Shown: piece by piece, positions 32,592-41,385 of the stretch
Position numbering within the stretch: the first letter of the stretch is position 1
Layout of the letters: every line of letters starts with the position of its first letter
Assembly: GCF_024508875.1 (NCBI RefSeq)
Contig: NZ_JANINU010000097.1
Span: forward strand, 1-42,383
Reading direction: 5' to 3'
From: Phenylobacterium sp.
GTDB taxonomy: Bacteria > Pseudomonadota > Alphaproteobacteria > Caulobacterales > Caulobacteraceae
DNA length: 42,383 nt
The notes under the pieces: model-generated
Databases searched by the model: none
Seen by the model: the letters and a program-made list of their open reading frames with translations, nothing else
What the model was told of the DNA's origin: nothing
Program-made: the position numbers and the translations under genes

Positions 32592-33557
32592 TCAGCCGAC
32601 GATGATCGTGCTGGCGATGAGGGTGGACATGGAGACGCCCGCGAGGATCACTTGGCCGGCGCTCATGGTGATGACGGTGTCGCCGCCGACCTGGGCGACG
32701 CTGTAGGTCGTGCCGGGATCGAGCAGGACCCGGTCGCCCTCGTTCACATTGAAGTCGATGACGCGGTCGACGCCGGCGTCGGCCGAGGAGTGGAACATGT
32801 CGGCCCCCGGGCCGCCGGTCATGGTGTCGTCGCCGCGGTCACCTGAGACGAAGTCGTCGCCGCCGCCGCCGCTCAGGCTGTCGTTCTGCTGGCCGCCGCG
32901 GATCGTGTCGTTGCCCGCGCCGCCGTCGCAATAGTCGTCGCCCAGGTTGCCGTAGACGAGGTCGCCGCCGTCCTCGCCGAACAGGCGGTCGTTGTCCTTG
33001 CCGCCCACGACCCAGTCGTCGCCCAGTCCGCCCGAGGCGGTGTCGTTCCCCATGTTGCCGTTGATGTCGTCGAAGCCCGAGCCACCGGTGATCTGGTCGT
33101 CGCCCTCGTCGCCGCGCAGGTAGTTCGAGCCCGACTGCTCGACGATGGTGTCGGCCCCCTGGCCGCCGCCAACCGTGTCGTTCCCGGCGTAGGCGTAGAG
33201 CCTGTCGGCCGCGGGGGAGCCCACGAATTGGTCGTCGCCGACGAACAGGCCTGCCTTGGCGGCGGCGTTGTCTCCCGCGGAGACCCAGCCGCGGAACGCG
33301 GCGGACGATACGTTCAGACCCGCGATATCGTAGGCGAGGCCGGCATCCACGCTCACGACGATGCGCTGGATCGTCCCGGTCGATGGCGGCCCCGATGAGC
33401 CATAGGTGAACCCCGAGCCGAAGATCTGCGCCGTAACCCCCGAGATGCTGAGGGAGACCGAGGTCGGCGTGGCCGCGCTTTGCGTCGCGCCGGCGAGAGG
33501 GCCCAGATCCAGCAGGTCGAAGTCGACGCCGAGCGAGCCGGCCGTTAAGGTCGCCAT
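32592..33557 (-). CDS. RTX calcium-binding repeat protein
   Basis: A 321-residue protein, no signal peptide, probably secreted by a type I system. Residues 1-110 form a beta-rich N-terminal domain (SVSLSISGVTAQIFGSGF, RIVVSVDAGLAYDI) without a catalytic motif. From about 115 to 265 there are tandem RTX nonapeptides (GNDTVGGGQGADTI, GNMGNDTASGGLGDDW, GGAGNDTIRGGQ, GDRGDDTMTGG), giving a calcium-loaded beta-roll. The C-terminus VILAGVSMSTLIASTIIVG is hydrophobic, as in T1SS substrates. It may act as a matrix or surface-layer component; no enzymatic role is seen. Confidence 0.85.
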   Translation of the reverse strand: MATLTAGSLGVDFDLLDLGPLAGATQSAATPTSVSLSISGVTAQIFGSGFTYGSSGPPSTGTIQRIVVSVDAGLAYDIAGLNVSSAAFRGWVSAGDNAAAKAGLFVGDDQFVGSPAADRLYAYAGNDTVGGGQGADTIVEQSGSNYLRGDEGDDQITGGSGFDDINGNMGNDTASGGLGDDWVVGGKDNDRLFGEDGGDLVYGNLGDDYCDGGAGNDTIRGGQQNDSLSGGGGDDFVSGDRGDDTMTGGPGADMFHSSADAGVDRVIDFNVNEGDRVLLDPGTTYSVAQVGGDTVITMSAGQVILAGVSMSTLIASTIIVG

Positions 33558-33717
33558 CCTGCCCCCCTAGGCTGCGGTCCTTCGTCCTGGCGAGCGGAAA
33601 GTCGCTGGCCGACGGACGCGAAACAAAGCAGCGTGTAAACCACCGTTACATCGGAGACGTAAACGCTTCCGGCGGCAAGTTCCGTCGCGGACGTGGGGCA
33701 GCCAAGGGGGCTGGGGC

Positions 33718-35424
33718 GTGCAGGCAAGGGTGATCGCGACGCGCGGGTTGGCGCGCTGGGCCGCGCTGTTGGCGGCGCTGAGCCTGGTGGCTTGCAGCGG
33801 CGTGCGCACGACGGGCGCGGGCGATGCCCAGCCCACCGCGGCGGAGGCCTCGCGCTTCCTGTCCCAGGCCAGCTATGGCGCAACCGACGGCGCGATCAGC
33901 CAGGTGCGGACGACCGGCTATTCGCAGTGGATCGACCAGCAGATGTCGATGGCGGCGCCGCCCAGCCACCAGTCCGACCTGGAGGCGCGGCTAGCGACGC
34001 TACGCGCGGCGAACCCATCGGCGAGCCTGAGCGCCAACGACTTCTACTATTCGTACTGGGAACAGGCGATCACCGGGCCGGACCAGTTGCGCCAGAGGAT
34101 GAAGTTGGCGCTGTCTGAAATCTTCGTCATCTCGCTGACGGACGCCAACATCGATGTCCGCGGCGCGGGCTCGTACTACGACATGCTCGGCGCCAACGCG
34201 TTCGGCAACTTCCGGACCCTTTTGGAGCAGGTGACGCTGCACCCGATGATGGGGATCTACCTGACCTGGCTGGGCAATCAAAAGGAAGACCCCGCCACCG
34301 GCCGGAACCCGGACGAGAACTACGCGCGGGAGGTCATGCAGCTCATGACCATCGGGCTCTACCAGCTCAACCTGGACGGCTCCGTTAAGACGGACATCTC
34401 CGGGCGGCCGATCGCCGCCTACACCGCCGACGACATCAGCGGCCTGGCCAAGGTGTTCACGGGCTACAGCTACTATTCGCCTGCGCCGACCAGCACGACG
34501 TTCAGGGGCGGGAACAAGGCCGCCGACGCCGCCGTGCGCTCGATGATCCCCTACGCGGCGTTCCACTCGACCAGCGCAAAGACGTTCCTCGGCATGACGA
34601 TCCCCGCGACCACCACGGCGACTGCCAATCCATCCGGGGAGCTGAAGATCGCGCTGGACACTCTGTTCAACCATCCGAACGTGGGGCCGTTCATCTCCCG
34701 GCAGCTCATCCAGCGGCTGGTGACCAGCAATCCCAGCCCCGCCTACGTCCAGCGCGTCGCCAGCGTATTCAACAACAATGGGGCCGGCGTGCGGGGCGAC
34801 ATGGCGGCCGTGGTGCGGGCCATCCTGCTCGATGCCGAGGCGCGCAACGCCGGTACGGCGGTGGGGCTGAACTACGGAAAGGTGCGCGAACCCGTGGTGC
34901 GCATGGCCCACTGGGCCCGTGCGTTCGGCGCGACGTCCACGTCGGGCGACTGGCAAATCCCGTCGACGAGCGCCAACACATCGCTCGGCCAGTCGGCCCT
35001 CACCTCGCCGTCGGTGTTCAACTTCTTCCGCCCCGGCTACTCGCCGCCCAATAGCCGGATCGGCGCGGCGGGGCTGGTGGGCCCCGAGTTCCAGATCGTC
35101 GACGAGGTGACGGTGGCCGGCTACCTCAACACGATGCAGACCACGGTGGACGCGGGCATCGGCGCCACCGTGTCAGGCGCGCGCGATGTCCGCACGACCT
35201 ATTCCGCCGAGACGGCCCTGGCCGCGGACGCGAACGCCCTGGTCGACCGGATGAACCTGCTGCTGACGAACGGCGCCATGTCGTCCAGGCTGCGCACGCG
35301 CATCGTCGAGGCGGTGAATGGGATCACGGTGCCGGCGACCAACCCTCAGGCAGCGCTGCTCAACCGCGCGAAGCTTGCGGCCTACATGACCATGGCCTCG
35401 TCCGAATACCTGGTGCAGCGATGA
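33718..35424 (+). CDS. DUF1800 family lipoprotein
   Basis: A 568-residue exported protein from GTG 33718, with a G-rich AAGGGGGCTGGGGC stretch upstream. The N-terminus is a lipoprotein signal with lipobox LVAC (Cys26). The DUF1800 pattern follows: ASRFLSQASYGAT, WIDQQM, LRQRMKLALSEIFVIS, NFRTLLEQVTLHPMMGIYL, NPDENYAREVMQLMTIGLYQLN and FNFFRPGYSPPN. The family is widespread, exported and of unknown activity, and is nearly always encoded with DUF1501, as here (four-base ATGA overlap). The protein is probably anchored at the periplasmic side of a membrane. Nothing links it directly to the polysaccharide genes except proximity. Confidence 0.88.
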   Translation: MQARVIATRGLARWAALLAALSLVACSGVRTTGAGDAQPTAAEASRFLSQASYGATDGAISQVRTTGYSQWIDQQMSMAAPPSHQSDLEARLATLRAANPSASLSANDFYYSYWEQAITGPDQLRQRMKLALSEIFVISLTDANIDVRGAGSYYDMLGANAFGNFRTLLEQVTLHPMMGIYLTWLGNQKEDPATGRNPDENYAREVMQLMTIGLYQLNLDGSVKTDISGRPIAAYTADDISGLAKVFTGYSYYSPAPTSTTFRGGNKAADAAVRSMIPYAAFHSTSAKTFLGMTIPATTTATANPSGELKIALDTLFNHPNVGPFISRQLIQRLVTSNPSPAYVQRVASVFNNNGAGVRGDMAAVVRAILLDAEARNAGTAVGLNYGKVREPVVRMAHWARAFGATSTSGDWQIPSTSANTSLGQSALTSPSVFNFFRPGYSPPNSRIGAAGLVGPEFQIVDEVTVAGYLNTMQTTVDAGIGATVSGARDVRTTYSAETALAADANALVDRMNLLLTNGAMSSRLRTRIVEAVNGITVPATNPQAALLNRAKLAAYMTMASSEYLVQR

Positions 35425-36968
35425 GCCGGACAATGGACCGTCGCCACCTCCTGCGCCTGGGCGGCGCGTTCGGCGCGCTGGGGACCGCCGCGCCGTTCGC
35501 CCTGCAGCTCGCCGCCGCGGGCTCGGCCGCCGGCCAATCCGCCCCAGACTACAAGGCGCTGGTGTGCGTCTTCCTCTACGGCGGCAACGACTCCCACAAC
35601 ATGGTGCTGGCCACCGACCAGGACTCCTGGGGCCGCTACTTCGCCGCGCGGAACACCGGCGCCGATCCGATCGCCCTGATGCCGGCCGGAACGCCCGCGA
35701 CGCCGGTGGGACAGACCAACCCCGTGACCGGCCGGGTGGCTGACGCGGAGTCCCCGGAGGCCTGGGGCGGTGTCTTGCCCATCGCGCCGAAGACGGCGCA
35801 GGCGATCCCCGCCGGCACCAATGCCAGCAGCCGCACCTTCGCGCTGCATCCGTTCATGGGCTCTTTGCAGACCCTGTTCGGTCAGGGCCGACTGGCGGTG
35901 CTGGCCAATGTCGGGACGCTCGTCCAGCCGATCACCAAGGCTCAGTACCAGGCCAAGTCCGTGCCGGTTCCGACCAGCCTTTTCTCGCACAACGACCAGC
36001 AGTCCACCTGGCAGGCGCTTTCGACGGAGGGCGCCCGCACGGGCTGGGGCGGCCGCTTCGCCGATCTGGTCGCCAGCATGAACGGCCAGAACACCCTGTT
36101 CACCGCCGTCTCGGCGGCCGGCAACGCGGTGTTCCTGTCGGGCCAGTCGGTCGTGCAGTACCAGCTTTCGACCGGCAACCAGCCCGCGGTGGTGATCTCG
36201 GGCCAGTCGGGCTCAAGCCTCTTCGGCTCCAGCCTGGCGCCGTCGCGGGTGCGGGACCTCGTCACGGACACCGACCTGACCAGCAACTTCGCCGCCGACT
36301 ACTCGACGGTCGTCGCCCGTTCGATCGCGGCCTCGAGCACGATCAACAGCGCGTTCACCCAAGCCACGGTGACCAGCGTGGCGACCGCGCCGACCTTCAC
36401 CAACCCGATCACGGGCCGGACGGAAACCAACACCCTGGCGCTGCAGCTCCAGACCGTCGCGCGGATGATCGCCGCCAGCTCCAGCCTGGGCGTGCGCCGG
36501 CAGGTGTTCTTCGTCAGCCTGGGCGGCTGGGACACTCACGATTTCCAGAACACGACCCAGCCGAACCTCCTTGCCAAGGTCGCCCAGGCGCTCTCCTACT
36601 TCGACGGGGCGCTGTCGAACATCGGCGGGTTGGACCGGCGCAGCCAGGTGACGACCTTCACCGCCTCGGATTTCGCGCGGACGTTCACCACGAACGGCGA
36701 CGGCACCGACCACGCCTGGGGCGGCCATCACTTCATCATGGGCGGCGCGGTTCGCGGCGGCGACATATACGGCCAGTATCCGACGCTCGGCGCTGACGTC
36801 AGCGGCTTCAACAATCCGGACAACATCAGCAACGTGACGATCCCGACCACGTCGGTGGATCAGTACGGAGCGACGCTGGGCCGCTGGTTCGGGGTCTCGG
36901 ACGCCGACATCGACGTGATCTTTCCGCGCCTAAGGAATTTCGGGACGCGCTACCTGGGGTTCGTTTAG
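35421..36968 (+). CDS. DUF1501 family Tat-exported protein
   Basis: A 515-residue exported protein. The N-terminus MDRRHLLRLGG is a twin-arginine-type signal (Arg7-Arg8) followed by a hydrophobic Ala/Gly run ending near AAG. The DUF1501 (sulfatase-like fold) core has KALVCVFLYGGNDSHNMV, SHNDQQSTWQ, GWGGRFAD, VSLGGWDTHD, TFTASDFARTF and DHAWGGHHF, conserved metal-site-like residues of the alkaline phosphatase superfamily. Activity and substrate are unknown for the family. It is coupled to the DUF1800 gene. Its stop overlaps the end of the convergent PilZ gene by four bases. Confidence 0.88.
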   Translation: MSRTMDRRHLLRLGGAFGALGTAAPFALQLAAAGSAAGQSAPDYKALVCVFLYGGNDSHNMVLATDQDSWGRYFAARNTGADPIALMPAGTPATPVGQTNPVTGRVADAESPEAWGGVLPIAPKTAQAIPAGTNASSRTFALHPFMGSLQTLFGQGRLAVLANVGTLVQPITKAQYQAKSVPVPTSLFSHNDQQSTWQALSTEGARTGWGGRFADLVASMNGQNTLFTAVSAAGNAVFLSGQSVVQYQLSTGNQPAVVISGQSGSSLFGSSLAPSRVRDLVTDTDLTSNFAADYSTVVARSIAASSTINSAFTQATVTSVATAPTFTNPITGRTETNTLALQLQTVARMIAASSSLGVRRQVFFVSLGGWDTHDFQNTTQPNLLAKVAQALSYFDGALSNIGGLDRRSQVTTFTASDFARTFTTNGDGTDHAWGGHHFIMGGAVRGGDIYGQYPTLGADVSGFNNPDNISNVTIPTTSVDQYGATLGRWFGVSDADIDVIFPRLRNFGTRYLGFV

Positions 36969-37303
36969 CGCAGCGCCAGCCAGGCCGCTCGAACGGCTTC
37001 GAGACGCTGGGGAACCGGCTGTTCCAGGTCGTGCTTCACTTCGAACGCCATGCCGGCGAGGTCGCCGCGCCGCCACTTGAGCACGACTTCGAAGGCCATG
37101 CCGGCCTGGAAGTGGATCAGGATAAAGCGCGGCGGGACCTTGTGGAGGTGCGAAAGCTCGATCTTCGCGCCGCTATCGCTGAGGTCCTTGATCAGGCAGT
37201 CGGCCCAGATGCCCAGCTTTTCGCCGTGCATGATCCGGCCACGCGCGTTTACGGATACGCGGGGTTCGGCTCGCCGGTCGAGGAAGGCTCGGGCGTTGTT
37301 CAT
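36965..37303 (-). CDS. PilZ domain protein (c-di-GMP receptor candidate)
   Basis: A 112-residue cytoplasmic protein. ATG 37303 (MNNARAFLDRR) is chosen over the upstream in-frame start at 37384, which adds 27 non-conserved residues and would abut the virB11 stop. PilZ motifs are present: RRAEPR (the RxxxR arm) and DLSDSG, matching the [DN]xSxxG motif for cyclic-di-GMP binding. The rest is a small beta-barrel (FILIHFQAGMAFEVVLKWRRGDLAGMAFEV). Stand-alone PilZ proteins control exopolysaccharide, motility or secretion. Which partner it serves here is not visible; both the EPS locus and the T4SS are close. Confidence 0.85.
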   Translation of the reverse strand: MNNARAFLDRRAEPRVSVNARGRIMHGEKLGIWADCLIKDLSDSGAKIELSHLHKVPPRFILIHFQAGMAFEVVLKWRRGDLAGMAFEVKHDLEQPVPQRLEAVRAAWLALR

Positions 37304-37383
37304 CCGAATACCTAGCCACGAAAACGCTTTAGGAATGTTTCGACAGAGATGGTTACCGATGCGGCGCGTCGACGCGCCGGACA

Positions 37384-38364
37384 CTACCTCGGGCGGAACA
37401 GCACTTCACTCACCCGGCGCGCGCCGTCCACCCGGTCGAGCTGGACGACGACGTCGATTACGCGGCTGACGTAGGTCTGCACCTTTTCCCAGCCCAGGTC
37501 GACGCCCGACGTGAGGGCCAGTAGGGCGATCTGGTCGAGGGCGCCGGCCGGACTGTCGGCATGGATGGTCGTGAGCGAGCCGGGGTGGCCGCTGTTCACC
37601 GCGCGAAGGAAGGCGAAGGCCTCCTTGCCGCGCAGTTCGCCCAGCAGGATGCGGTCGGGGCGCAGGCGCAGCGAGGCGGCCAGGAGGGCGTCTGCGTCCA
37701 CCTTGGCCTCGCCCAGTTCGCCGCGGACTGCCACGAGCCCAACGCTGTTGGCATGATCCAGGCGCACCTCGGGCGCGTCCTCGATGACCACCAGGCGCTC
37801 GTCGCGGTCGATCTCCTTGACCAGGGCGTTCAGCAGGGTGGTCTTGCCGCTGCCGGTGCCGCCCGAGATCACGATCGTCTTGCGGCGCTTCACGGCCAGC
37901 TTGAGGAAGGTGTGCAGGTCGCCGCCCTCCAGGATCGCCTCCAGCTCGGCGTCGGCTTCGCGGGCCTTGGCGGCGTCGGTCCGGTGCGCGGCGTCGAACA
38001 GGCCGTCCTTGGCGAGGTCGGCGACCGAGAGGTCGGAGATGAGGTGCTTGCGTACCGCCATGGCGAGACCGCCGCGGGTGGCGGGCGGCGCGACCACCTG
38101 AACCCGCGCGCCGTCGGGGAGGGTTGCCGACAGCAAAGGCTGCTCGCGGTTGACGCCCTGGTGGCTGGCGGCGGCGATCTGGCGGGCGAGACGTTGCAGC
38201 GCCTGCTCGTTCAGCTCGTCGGCCGGCTCGCGGCACATGGCGCCGTCGGTCGTCTCGACCCACACCTCGCCAGGACGGTTGATCAGAACGTCGGTGACGT
38301 CCGGTCGCGACAGCCAGGGCGCCAGGGGCGCCAGATAGGCCGAGAGGTAGACGTTGGCGTTCAT
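37384..38364 (-). CDS. virB11: VirB11-type T4SS ATPase
   Basis: A 326-residue hexameric secretion ATPase of the cytoplasmic face. The N-terminal domain (1-150) includes ALQRLARQIAAASHQ and RVQVVAPPATRGGLAMAVRKH. The RecA-like domain has Walker A GGTGSGKT at 168-175, VVIEDAPEVRL (Asp box), LRLRPDRILLGELRGKEA (Walker B/Arg) and SGHPGSLTTIHADS (His box). It drives pilus biogenesis and substrate transfer together with VirB4. Its start overlaps the stop of virB10 by four bases (ATGA), so it ends the five-gene T4SS run. Closely similar GspE/PilT ATPases are excluded by the VirB operon context. Confidence 0.93.
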   Translation of the reverse strand: MNANVYLSAYLAPLAPWLSRPDVTDVLINRPGEVWVETTDGAMCREPADELNEQALQRLARQIAAASHQGVNREQPLLSATLPDGARVQVVAPPATRGGLAMAVRKHLISDLSVADLAKDGLFDAAHRTDAAKAREADAELEAILEGGDLHTFLKLAVKRRKTIVISGGTGSGKTTLLNALVKEIDRDERLVVIEDAPEVRLDHANSVGLVAVRGELGEAKVDADALLAASLRLRPDRILLGELRGKEAFAFLRAVNSGHPGSLTTIHADSPAGALDQIALLALTSGVDLGWEKVQTYVSRVIDVVVQLDRVDGARRVSEVLFRPR

Positions 38365-39452
38365 CGCACGACGCCCGAGAAGTCGAGGTCGCGCGCCACC
38401 GAGACCTGCACCGGGGCGCCTTGGGCGACCTTGATGGTGTCGGGCATGTCGATCTGCTTCTGCAGCGCGATGGCCGCGGGATTGCCGCCGCCCTGGCCGG
38501 CCGAGCCGATCACCAGCGTGGTGCTGTCGCCGTTGGTGGCGCTGTTGGCCAGGGCCTGGCCGCCGGCGCTGATCACCGTCAGCAGGATCGACGAGCCGAA
38601 GCGGCGGACGAAGTGGGTGTCGACCTCTCCGGCCAGGCCGCCGCGGCCCAGCTCGTCGGTCGCCGGGGAGCCGACGTCGATGGTGACGCCGGTGGGTGTG
38701 ATGATCCGCGACCAGACGACGAAGGCGCGCGTCTGGCCGACGGCCGCCGCGCTCTTGTACTGGCCGACGAGCCGCGAGCCGCGCGGGATAAGCACCCGGC
38801 TGCCGTCGAAGCTGCGCACGTCGCGGCTGACCACGGCGCGGACCGCGCCCGGCAGGTCGGAATTGATCGCCGTCTCCAGGGTCGCCGGGATCACCGAGCC
38901 CTGCGGGACCACCCGGCCCAGATCGCGCATCTGGCTGGCCCGGGCCGTGTCTCCGAGGCCGCGCGTGACGCCGGCGGCGAAGCGCTCGTCGGCCGACTGG
39001 CGCACGTCGTTGGCTGGCAGCGGCGCGGCGGCGGTCGTGGCGGCCTGGGCCAGTTGGACGGCGTCGCCGGCGGGGGCGCCGGCGTTGCTGAAGTCGACCA
39101 CGACGGTCGGAGCCCGCCAGTGGGCCTGCTCGGGATCGGCGGGCGGGGCCACCGACTGCATCACCACCGGCGGCGGCGCGGCGGTCGCCGGCGCGGGGAC
39201 CGGAGCCGGCTGCGCGGCCGGCGCAGGCTGGGGCGTCGGAGCCGCGGCAGGCTGCGGCTGGGGCGTCTGCGCATGCGCCTCGCGGCTGCTGGCCAAGCCG
39301 TTGAACACCATCACGCCCAGCACGGCGGCGCCGGCAACGCCCGCCCAGACGGTCCAGGGCGAGTCCGGGGCTTCGACGCGGGGGCGCGCCTTGGCGGCCC
39401 GCGCAAACACGGGGCTGAGGGGCTGGTTGGAGATTTCGGTCTTGCGCGTCAT
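38361..39452 (-). CDS. virB10: VirB10/TrbI-type T4SS core-complex protein
   Basis: A 363-residue inner-membrane protein reaching the outer membrane. ATG 39452 overlaps the virB9 stop by four bases; the frame stays open upstream but as a shadow of virB9. One transmembrane helix lies at about 33-53, followed by a Pro/Ala/Gln-rich stalk (62-105). The conserved TrbI domain covers about 190-355, with IPATLETAINSDLPGAVRAVVSRDV, VLIPRGSRLVGQYKS and the antenna/lumen-forming segments near SSILLTVISAGGQAL. It spans both membranes, contacting VirB9 and the ATPases. Length is normal for the shorter VirB10 type. Confidence 0.9.
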   Translation of the reverse strand: MTRKTEISNQPLSPVFARAAKARPRVEAPDSPWTVWAGVAGAAVLGVMVFNGLASSREAHAQTPQPQPAAAPTPQPAPAAQPAPVPAPATAAPPPVVMQSVAPPADPEQAHWRAPTVVVDFSNAGAPAGDAVQLAQAATTAAAPLPANDVRQSADERFAAGVTRGLGDTARASQMRDLGRVVPQGSVIPATLETAINSDLPGAVRAVVSRDVRSFDGSRVLIPRGSRLVGQYKSAAAVGQTRAFVVWSRIITPTGVTIDVGSPATDELGRGGLAGEVDTHFVRRFGSSILLTVISAGGQALANSATNGDSTTLVIGSAGQGGGNPAAIALQKQIDMPDTIKVAQGAPVQVSVARDLDFSGVVR

Positions 39453-40219
39453 CGCCGCCACCAGGGGTCCTTCTTGCGCTGCCGCAGCGCGCTGGCCTCC
39501 TCGATGCGGAAGCCGTCGTTGTAGATGCGGGTCACCTCGCCGCCGCGACGCAGGACGAAGCCGCGGGCCACTCGGTCGGCGACGACGTAGCCGTCGCGCT
39601 GGCGGGTGTTGACCACCGCCTCCGCGCCGTCGGCGTCGACGGCGAAGATGGCCGGCAGGTCCTCGCCCTGGCGGAAGGTGAAATAGGTGTCCAGGCCGTC
39701 GTCGAAGACCTTCACGGGCAGGGTGCGGCCCGAACCCTCGTACGAGTAGGCGGCGTTGCGCTCGACCGGCGGGGCCGGGGGCGGAGGCGGCGCGACATAG
39801 GCGACCACCGGCGGCGCATAGAGGAAACGCACGCTGAACGGTGCGTTCTTGGCGCCCGCGCGGGGGCGGAGCCCGAGTTCGAAGTTGTAACGCCGCAGGT
39901 TCGTGATGACCGTCATGTTGGTCGGCGGGCGCTGCGACATGGGCTTCAGGAAGAGCAGGTTCGCGCGCCGGTTCGGCGTCACCTGCCAACCGAGCGAGTC
40001 GCCGATGGCGACGTTCTCGATCTTCTCCGCCGGATCGAACTCGACCGAAAGCTGGTAGCCGAGGGCGACCTTGAGCTCGACGACTTCCTGAGGGTCGTAC
40101 TCGACGACGTGGATGCGCGGGTCGCCGCCGCCAGGGTGGGGCGTGACGGCCAGGGCAGGGCCGGCCACGGTAAGGCTGGCCGCGACGACCAGGGGGGAGA
40201 GGGCTTTGAGGCGGATCAT
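39449..40219 (-). CDS. virB9: VirB9/TrbG-type T4SS outer-membrane core protein
   Basis: A 256-residue secreted protein from ATG 40219, which gives a signal peptide (MIRLKALSPLVVAASLTVAG, cleavage near ALA at residue 24). The upstream open frame is a shadow of virB6. The VirB9 domain includes RIHVVEYDPQEVVELKVALGYQLSVEF, NRRANLLFLKP and MTVITNLRRYNFEL. A Pro-rich linker (VAYVAPPPPPAPP) leads to the C-terminal TrbG domain (LPVKVFDDGLDTYFTF, AVDADGAEAVVNTRQRDGYVVADRV). It forms the outer-membrane ring with VirB10, normally together with lipoprotein VirB7. No VirB7 gene is seen beside it. Confidence 0.9.
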   Translation of the reverse strand: MIRLKALSPLVVAASLTVAGPALAVTPHPGGGDPRIHVVEYDPQEVVELKVALGYQLSVEFDPAEKIENVAIGDSLGWQVTPNRRANLLFLKPMSQRPPTNMTVITNLRRYNFELGLRPRAGAKNAPFSVRFLYAPPVVAYVAPPPPPAPPVERNAAYSYEGSGRTLPVKVFDDGLDTYFTFRQGEDLPAIFAVDADGAEAVVNTRQRDGYVVADRVARGFVLRRGGEVTRIYNDGFRIEEASALRQRKKDPWWRR

Positions 40220-41385
40220 CGGGAAGCTCCCGCGCGGCGCGCGGTGAAGGCGGGGCGACGGTAGGTGTCGCCCAGGCGGCGGGTCTCGTCGAGGGTGACG
40301 GAGACGTTGCGGGTGGCGGCGGCAGACGCGGCGCTCGCCGCTGCGGCGGCGGAAGCCGTGCGGCTGCGCGAGGCGGCCTGGGCCTGGTCGCGTTGCAGGT
40401 CGAGCGCGAGGCGTTCGGCGCGCGAGGGCAGGGGGATCGTCTGCGGTCCGGCAGCCTGAGCGGGGGTGGTGGCGGCCCCCCGTGAGCCTTGATCGCCGTT
40501 CATCGTCGGCAACCGGAAGGCGAAGGCCATGACGCTGGCGCCGATCACCAGGGCGGCCTGGCCGGCGGCGAAGACGAAGACCAGGGCGGCGGCGCTCATG
40601 GTCGTCTGCGGGTCGAGCTGCAGACCAACGCGCTGTTCGCCCAGCGCGGCGACCCACGGATCGATGACGGAGAGCATCAGGACGATCAGCACCCAGGCGA
40701 CCATCGGGATCAGCGCCGACGCGGTGATCGCCCGCAGCCAGCCGACGAACAGTCCGCGGGTGTAGGGGATCAAGGCCAGGACGATGAAGATCGGGCCTAC
40801 GGCGGTCAGCACGCCGATCGAGAGCGTGGCGGCGGAGATCACGCCGGCGCTGGCGACGAACAGGGCGAGGGCGGCTCCGGCCGCCGTTTCTGCAGCGGCC
40901 GCCTGAGGACTGGAATAGCCCTTCGCGTTGGGGCCGGCGAGCTTACCGTAGGCGGCGGCGGTCTCGCTGAACTCCTGGTAGGCGGCCTGCAGGCCGTCGA
41001 CCGGGCTGGCGGCGAGGCCCGTGTTGCTCGCCTCCTGCGTGGGGCCGGCGACGAGGCTGGCGATCTCCACCGGCGCGCGCGCGGCGGTGTCGAACACCAG
41101 CGTCTGGAACGTCGCCCAGCTCGTGACCAACGCCAGAATCAACCCGACCTTCAGGGCGATGCCGGGCGCATCCGCGAGCCGGACCGCCCCTTGCGCGAAG
41201 AGCATCCGGTAGCCGATCAGCGCCACGTAGATGACCAGCAGCGCTGTCAGGGCCGACTGGAACACCGACGAGCCGGTGGTCAGGGCCAGATAGCCGCCCT
41301 GGGCGTAGGCGCGCGTCTGGCACTCCACCGTGGCCATCACGCCGCGGATCACGCCGTCGTCCATCATGGCCGGGCAGGCGTTCAT
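40216..41385 (-). CDS. virB6: VirB6/TrbL-type T4SS polytopic inner-membrane protein
   Basis: A 389-residue protein with five to seven transmembrane helices over residues 35-285 (FQSALTALLVIYVALIGYRMLFA, IALKVGLILALVTSWATF, AAGAALALFVASAGVI, VGPIFIVLALIPYTRGLFVGWLRA). The WL.A motif of the TrbL/VirB6 family lies near residue 215. The C-terminal ~100 residues are hydrophilic and Ala/Arg-rich. It contributes to the inner-membrane channel. Both ends overlap neighbours by four bases (virB4 upstream, virB9 downstream). VirB8, usually between virB6 and virB9, is absent here. Confidence 0.88.
   Translation of the reverse strand: MNACPAMMDDGVIRGVMATVECQTRAYAQGGYLALTTGSSVFQSALTALLVIYVALIGYRMLFAQGAVRLADAPGIALKVGLILALVTSWATFQTLVFDTAARAPVEIASLVAGPTQEASNTGLAASPVDGLQAAYQEFSETAAAYGKLAGPNAKGYSSPQAAAAETAAGAALALFVASAGVISAATLSIGVLTAVGPIFIVLALIPYTRGLFVGWLRAITASALIPMVAWVLIVLMLSVIDPWVAALGEQRVGLQLDPQTTMSAAALVFVFAAGQAALVIGASVMAFAFRLPTMNGDQGSRGAATTPAQAAGPQTIPLPSRAERLALDLQRDQAQAASRSRTASAAAAASAASAAATRNVSVTLDETRRLGDTYRRPAFTARRAGASR

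Noticed and set aside
30300..33180. Apparent tandem DNA repeats in the two RTX genes
   Set aside because: They reflect codons for the RTX nonapeptides and are not separate repeat elements or a CRISPR array.
39453..39989. N-terminal extension of VirB10 beyond ATG 39452
   Set aside because: It is the other-frame reading of virB9; the ATGA overlap and the normal VirB10 N-terminus support the shorter start.
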